Positions 59,691 to 64,000 of a stretch of 64,000 bases of DNA are shown one piece after another. Within the stretch, counting starts at the first letter, position 1; each line of letters starts with the position of its first letter. A model generated the notes under the pieces. The model was not told the DNA's origin, did no database searches, and saw only the letters and a program-made list of their open reading frames with translations. The DNA is from Microbacterium sp. zg-Y625 (lineage in GTDB: Bacteria > Actinomycetota > Actinomycetes > Actinomycetales > Microbacteriaceae): assembly GCF_030246925.1 (NCBI RefSeq), contig NZ_CP126740.1, positions 2,852,001 to 2,916,000 of the forward strand, written 5' to 3'. Both the position numbers and the translations under genes were made by a program.

Positions 59691-60683
59691 CTACTTGGCC
59701 TTGTTCGCCTCGAGCGCAGCGATCAGCTGCGGGACGACCTGGAAGAGGTCGCCCACGACGCCGAAGTCAGCGATCTCGAAGATCGGCGCATCGGCATCCT
59801 TGTTGATGGCGACGATGGTCTTGGCGGTCTGCATGCCGGCCTTGTGCTGGATCGCTCCCGAGATGCCGAGAGCGACATACAGCTGCGGCGACACCGAGAC
59901 GCCGGTCTGACCGACCTGGTAGGAGTAGGGCACGTAGCCGGCATCCACTGCTGCGCGCGAGGCGCCGATGGCGGCCCCCAGCGTGTCGGCCAGCTGCTCC
60001 ACGAGCGCGAACTGCTCGCCGGACCCCAGCCCGCGGCCACCGGAGACGACCTTGCCGGCGCCGCGCAACTCGGGCCGCGTCGAGGCGTTGACGGCCTCTT
60101 CGAACGACTCGATGACAGCGGCAGGAGCTCCCGAGGGCGTGACCTGCAGGGCCGTGACGGCCGGCGAGGCGACCGCCTCGGCGCGGGCGTCGATGGCGCC
60201 CTGGCGCACCGTGATGACGTAGGCGCCGAAGGTGGGCGCCGAGGTGACGTTGTACGCGCCGCCGTAGACGGAGTGCTGGGCCAGCACGCCCTCGCCGTCG
60301 CGGGCGACCCCCACGGCATCGGCCGAAAGCGCGCGGCGGGTGCGGGCGGCGAAGCGCCCGGCGATGTCGCGGCCCTCGATGGAGTTGGAGATGAGCACGG
60401 CGTCGGGCTGCACGAGGTCAGCGGCCGCGGCGAGGGCGTCCACGTGCGGCACGGTCAGCGCGGTGTCGGCGCCGCCGAGGTCCGCCACGAGCACCGTCTG
60501 TGCGCCGAGGGCGCCGGCGGCCGCGGCCAGTTCGTCGTGGCGCTCGGCACCGGCGACGATCAGGGCCACGGGGGTGCCCACCGATGCGGCGGCTCCCAGC
60601 AGTCCGGCGGCGGACTTGGCCAGCTCACCGCTGGGCAGCACGTCGAGGTGGACGAGGATCGAATCTGCAGCAAAGTCGGTCAT
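59691..60683 (-). CDS. etfA: Electron transfer flavoprotein alpha subunit
   Basis: A 330-residue EtfA. The C-terminal FAD-binding half has [37 protein letters not shown] (in pieces), [21 protein letters not shown] and [20 protein letters not shown]. It receives electrons from acyl-CoA dehydrogenases. It is transcribed with etfB upstream (14-bp gap) and the cytochrome b gene downstream. Confidence 0.94.
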   Translation of the reverse strand: MTDFAADSILVHLDVLPSGELAKSAAGLLGAAASVGTPVALIVAGAERHDELAAAAGALGAQTVLVADLGGADTALTVPHVDALAAAADLVQPDAVLISNSIEGRDIAGRFAARTRRALSADAVGVARDGEGVLAQHSVYGGAYNVTSAPTFGAYVITVRQGAIDARAEAVASPAVTALQVTPSGAPAAVIESFEEAVNASTRPELRGAGKVVSGGRGLGSGEQFALVEQLADTLGAAIGASRAAVDAGYVPYSYQVGQTGVSVSPQLYVALGISGAIQHKAGMQTAKTIVAINKDADAPIFEIADFGVVGDLFQVVPQLIAALEANKAK

Positions 60684-60697
60684 GGTGCCGTTACCCC

Positions 60698-61474
60698 TCA
60701 GGCCAGCCGGTTCTCGATGAGGAACGCCGCGAGCTTCTCGCCCGCATCGCCCTCGTCTGTGATCTTCACGCCCGCCGAACGCGGGGGCTTCTCGCTCACG
60801 GCGGTCATGATCGAGCGGGCCACCGTGTCGACACCGGCATCCACGCCGAGGTCGGCCAGCGAAACCGTCTCGAACGGCTTCTTCTTCGCCGCCATGATGC
60901 CCTTGAAGTTCGGGAACCGCGCGTCGGGGAGCGCCTCGGTGACGGAGATGACGGCCGGCAGCGGCGCGGTGACGCGGGCGTTGCCGGCGTCGGTCACGCG
61001 TGTGCCCGAGACGGAGTCGGCGGAGATCTCCACCGCGGCCAGCGCCGTGGCGTGGGGCACGTTCAGGTGCTCGGCGATCATCGCGCCGATGACACCGCCG
61101 GAGCCGTCCGTGGACTGGTTGCCGGTGATGACGAGGTCGAAGCCCGCACGCTTGACGGCCGCGGCCAGCACCTCGGCCGTGAGACCCAGGTCGGCGCCGG
61201 CGAGGGCGTCGTCGACGACCTGCACAGCGGATGCCGCACCCATCGCGAGCCCCTTGCGGATGGTCGCCGTCGACGCCTCCGGCGCCATCGAGAGCACGAC
61301 CACCTCGGTGCCGGGGTTCTTGTCGGCGTAGCTCAGCGCGACTTCGAGGGACCGCTCGCCGATCTCATCGAGCACCCGCTCACCGGCATCGCGGTCCGCC
61401 AACCCGGTCTCGAGGTTCAGCTTGCGGTCACCGTAGGTGTCCGGAACCTCTTTCACCAGCACGACAATCTTCAT
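60698..61474 (-). CDS. etfB: Electron transfer flavoprotein beta subunit
   Basis: A 258-residue EtfB with the family signature [17 protein letters not shown], the N-terminal [15 protein letters not shown] and [17 protein letters not shown] near the C-terminus. It forms the AMP-binding half of the ETF heterodimer. It heads the operon etfB-etfA-cytochrome b-MBL. The leader before it (61475-61564) contains an AT-rich segment that may be the promoter. Confidence 0.95.
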   Translation of the reverse strand: MKIVVLVKEVPDTYGDRKLNLETGLADRDAGERVLDEIGERSLEVALSYADKNPGTEVVVLSMAPEASTATIRKGLAMGAASAVQVVDDALAGADLGLTAEVLAAAVKRAGFDLVITGNQSTDGSGGVIGAMIAEHLNVPHATALAAVEISADSVSGTRVTDAGNARVTAPLPAVISVTEALPDARFPNFKGIMAAKKKPFETVSLADLGVDAGVDTVARSIMTAVSEKPPRSAGVKITDEGDAGEKLAAFLIENRLA

Positions 61475-61564
61475 TGACTCTCCTCACGCCTCGGTCGATT
61501 CTATACAATTCCTACGCACGCCGATGACCGGCCCCGAATCGGGCGGCGGGGCCGGGCGGCGCGC

Positions 61565-64000
61565 TCAGAACACGACGACCGGCACCGGCAGTACCGCGCG
61601 CGAGTCGCCGTGCTCGGCGCCCCCCGAGAAGGACACCCGCAGCAGGTGCAGCCCGCGCGGGAGCGCCGGCAGCGCCACGGAGACCTTCCCCCAAGCGGAA
61701 GCGGGGACGTCCGCCGTGGCCAGCACCCGCCCACCGTCCGAGACGGTCACGGTGCCGACCGGCGCACTGCGGTCGGCGCTGGACACCCACGCGGTCACGG
61801 TGACCTTCTGGCCCGCCTTCACGAGCACCCGGTCCGCCACCGCGGCCACGGAGGTCGCGACCGGCTCACGCTCCACCAGCACGACGGCCGTGCGCGGCGG
61901 CACGGTGAGGGTGCCGGCTGCCGCGTCCCATGTCGTCGTCTTCACGACGGGGTCCGCACCGTTCGCCAGCGCGGGAGTGAGCGCGAACGCACGACCCGAC
62001 AGTTCGGGGAGCGTCTGCGTGATCGGCTCCGGCGAGGCGTTGAAGGCCACGAGCGCGCCCTCGAGCCCGCGATCGGCATCGGGACCCACCCGGTCGTCGA
62101 TCAGCATGACCAGCGCGCCGGGGGCGGCATCCGGTCCGCTGCCGGGGAACGACACCTTCTGCTGGATCAGCTCCGCCGACCCGAGGCGCAGCAGCCCGAC
62201 CTCGTCGCGCACCCGCAGCAGGTCGAGCGCCGCGGCCTCCGCGGCAGCGATGTCGGATGACGCGGGCTTGAGTGCCGGATCGGCCAGCAGCGGCGCCATG
62301 ATCGGCCATTTGTCCTCGTTGTCGGCGGCGCGGGGCAGGCCCGACCCGAACGTCGACTCCTGACCGGTCCAGTCGATGCGGTTGAACCAGTCGCCGGAGT
62401 TGTAGCTGTTGCGATCGAGCGACTTCGAGCGCAGCAGCTCGGTGCCGGCGTGCCAGAACGACGGCGTCTGCGCGAAGGCGGTGGTGGCCAGCGACAGCGT
62501 GTTCATGCGCACCCGGTCGGCCATGGGCGTGTCCGCAGGGAGCTTCAGCACCGACAGGTCGTAGAGCGTCTCATTGTCGTGCGCGTCGACGTAGGTGATG
62601 ATCTCGTCCGGCTGCTCGGCGTACCCCGCCGGGGCGCCGCGGTAGTCCAGCTCGTCACCGGCGCGCACCGTTCCCGTCGAGTCCGTGAGCGTGAAGTCCC
62701 GCAGGTTGCCCGCGAGGCCCAGCTTCACCAGGTCGGTCTGGTGCGCGAGGTCGGCCAGCGCCTGCTCTGGCGTGCCGTTGATCGGGTTGCCGTTCGGGTC
62801 GGTGCCGAGGCCGGTGCCGAAACCCTGCTGCTGCACCGTCTCGCCTGCCACCGGGCTGCCGCCGTGCACGGCGTCACGCAGACGGTCGCTGAAGGTGCCG
62901 ATACCCGTGCCGCCGAGGTTCCCCTGCCGCGCCTGCTCGAACAGGGCGTCGTCGACGACCTCGCCGAAGTTCCATCCCTCGCCGTAGAGGTAGACCTTCG
63001 ACCCGTCGACGCCGTCCTTCTTCATCGTGAGCGCGTCCAGCGCATCGCGGACGGCCTGCATGTTGGCGGTCGAGTGGTGACCCATGAGGTCGAACCGGAA
63101 CCCGTCGACCTTGTAGTCGCGCGCCCAGGTGACGACGGAGTCGACCATCAGCTTCTCGGCCAGCTCGTGCTCGGTGGCGACGTTCTGGCAGCAGGTGGAG
63201 GTCTCGACACCGCCGGTGAGGTTCAGGCGGTGGTAATAGCCGGGGACGACCCGGTCGAGTACCGACTTCTCCCCCTGGCCCGACTGCGCGGTGTGGTTGA
63301 AGACCTGGTCGAGCACGACCTGCAGGCCCATACCGTGGAGGGCGCCCACCATCTCGCGGAACTCGTGCACGCGGGCGCCACCCTCGGGATCGACGGCGTA
63401 CGAACCCTCGGGGGCGGTGAAGTGGTACGGGTCGTACCCCCAGTTGAAGCCGTCGGTGTCGGCGATCGCCTCGACGCACGCCTGCTGCTCGGTGGATGCC
63501 GGACCGAACGACGCCAGGTCGCACGCCGGCTGTGCCTGCAGTGCCCGGTTCTCCTCGATCGTGGCGATGTCGAAGGTGGGGAGCAGGTGCACGGTGTTGA
63601 TGCCGGCATCCGCCAGCTGCCGCAGCTGCTGGGTACCCGCACTGTCGCGGGTGAAGGCGCGGTAGGTTCCCCGCTCGGCCTCGGGCACCGACTCATCGGT
63701 GATCGAGAAGTCGCGCACGTGCAGCTCGTAGATGGCCCGGTCGACGGGCCGATCGATCACGGGCGCCTTCGTGCGCTCCCACACCCGCGGGCGCCACTGC
63801 TTGTCGGCCAGGTCGATCGCGACGGACCGCACCGAGTTCGTCGTCAACGCGTGCGAGTACGGATCCGTGACGAGGTTCGTCTCGATCGCTCCGGTCTCTG
63901 GCGCGTAGACCACGACCTCCCAGACGAACTCGTCGCCCGTGAGGTCGCGCTTGCCTGCGACCTCCCACACGCCGGATGCCGCGTCGCGCGTCGCCTCGTG
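61565..64000 (-). CDS. pulA: Pullulanase-type alpha-1,6-glucosidase (GH13), C-terminal part; 5' end outside the window
   Basis: An open frame reaches the right edge, so about 812 C-terminal residues are seen. The GH13 catalytic barrel includes NTVHLLPTFDIATIEEN, WGYDPYHFTAPEGSYAVDP, DQVFNHT, nucleophile DGFRFDLMGHHS, acid/base YGEGWNFGEV and YVDAHDNETLYD. The end carries the aberrant alpha-glucan beta domain. The set is typical of secreted pullulanase/debranching enzymes. N-terminal signal and carbohydrate-binding modules lie outside the window. Confidence 0.9.
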   Translation of the reverse strand, partial: HEATRDAASGVWEVAGKRDLTGDEFVWEVVVYAPETGAIETNLVTDPYSHALTTNSVRSVAIDLADKQWRPRVWERTKAPVIDRPVDRAIYELHVRDFSITDESVPEAERGTYRAFTRDSAGTQQLRQLADAGINTVHLLPTFDIATIEENRALQAQPACDLASFGPASTEQQACVEAIADTDGFNWGYDPYHFTAPEGSYAVDPEGGARVHEFREMVGALHGMGLQVVLDQVFNHTAQSGQGEKSVLDRVVPGYYHRLNLTGGVETSTCCQNVATEHELAEKLMVDSVVTWARDYKVDGFRFDLMGHHSTANMQAVRDALDALTMKKDGVDGSKVYLYGEGWNFGEVVDDALFEQARQGNLGGTGIGTFSDRLRDAVHGGSPVAGETVQQQGFGTGLGTDPNGNPINGTPEQALADLAHQTDLVKLGLAGNLRDFTLTDSTGTVRAGDELDYRGAPAGYAEQPDEIITYVDAHDNETLYDLSVLKLPADTPMADRVRMNTLSLATTAFAQTPSFWHAGTELLRSKSLDRNSYNSGDWFNRIDWTGQESTFGSGLPRAADNEDKWPIMAPLLADPALKPASSDIAAAEAAALDLLRVRDEVGLLRLGSAELIQQKVSFPGSGPDAAPGALVMLIDDRVGPDADRGLEGALVAFNASPEPITQTLPELSGRAFALTPALANGADPVVKTTTWDAAAGTLTVPPRTAVVLVEREPVATSVAAVADRVLVKAGQKVTVTAWVSSADRSAPVGTVTVSDGGRVLATADVPASAWGKVSVALPALPRGLHLLRVSFSGGAEHGDSRAVLPVPVVVF

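Noticed and set aside
1-64000. tRNA, rRNA, riboswitch or replication origin
   Set aside because: I found no cloverleaf, rRNA core, DnaA-box cluster or recognisable riboswitch aptamer by reading both strands; short ones could be missed without a covariance search.

Overview
The window is high-GC DNA from an actinobacterium, most likely Microbacterium or another Microbacteriaceae. Support: GC-rich third codon positions throughout, many GTG starts and ATGA/GTGA gene overlaps, several -10 boxes placed 5-8 nt before ATG (leaderless transcripts), a DUF222/HNH nuclease, actinobacterial-type sugar ABC operons with LacI regulators, and a fused PutA. No tRNA, rRNA, CRISPR array or insertion sequence was seen. 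Both ends cut genes: a DeoR-type regulator on the left and a pullulanase on the right.

Layout. (1) 1-5086: rhamnose catabolism (DeoR-type regulator, fused rhamnulose-phosphate aldolase/dehydrogenase, rhamnulokinase), then a serine hydrolase. (2) 5145-6358: two small membrane proteins. (3) 6355-19104, minus strand: a compact contractile-tail (contractile injection system-like) cluster. In transcription order it holds a membrane protein with an HExxH motif, a Pvc16-like protein, sheath, tube, a Pro/Ala-rich protein, a LysM protein, a VgrG-like spike, a PAAR-like tip, gp25, a baseplate J-like protein with a long C-terminal extension, a gpI-like protein and a small anchored protein. A PASTA membrane protein lies beside it. 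No capsid, portal, terminase, lysis gene or AAA+ ATPase is present, so it is not an ordinary prophage. (4) 19297-28602: an oligosaccharide regulon (oxidoreductase, two permeases, binding lipoprotein, two glycosidases, LacI regulator) with four near-identical LacI-type operators. (5) 28993-34996: a RhaSTPQ-like rhamnose ABC operon with its own LacI regulator and a perfect 16-bp palindromic operator. (6) 35161-38646: transglutaminase, alpha-E and ATP-grasp proteins. (7) 38896-46667: arginine/ornithine/proline catabolism (RocD, amidinohydrolase, PutA) around a small autoregulated HTH/membrane protein/dehydrogenase operon. (8) 46754-53947: thioesterase, HNH nuclease, GNAT, CofE-like ligase, a PadR-DUF1048-ABC export operon and a glycosyltransferase. 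(9) 53913-61474: hydrolase, enoyl-CoA hydratase, acyl-CoA dehydrogenase, then an etfB-etfA-cytochrome b-metallohydrolase operon. (10) the pullulanase.

Two non-coding signals stand out. One is a family of 23 copies of the 12-mer GAGTGAGTATTC (or its complement) in four intergenic arrays, spaced exactly 20 bp apart. Three genes take their stop codon from inside a copy and therefore all end Ala-Ala-Glu-stop. The other is a diverged pair of 70-bp palindromic elements bracketing the padR-ABC operon, with further nested palindromes in other gaps.

Coordinates, motifs and reading frames come from the sequence. Family names come from recognised motifs. Substrates and system-level roles are inference.
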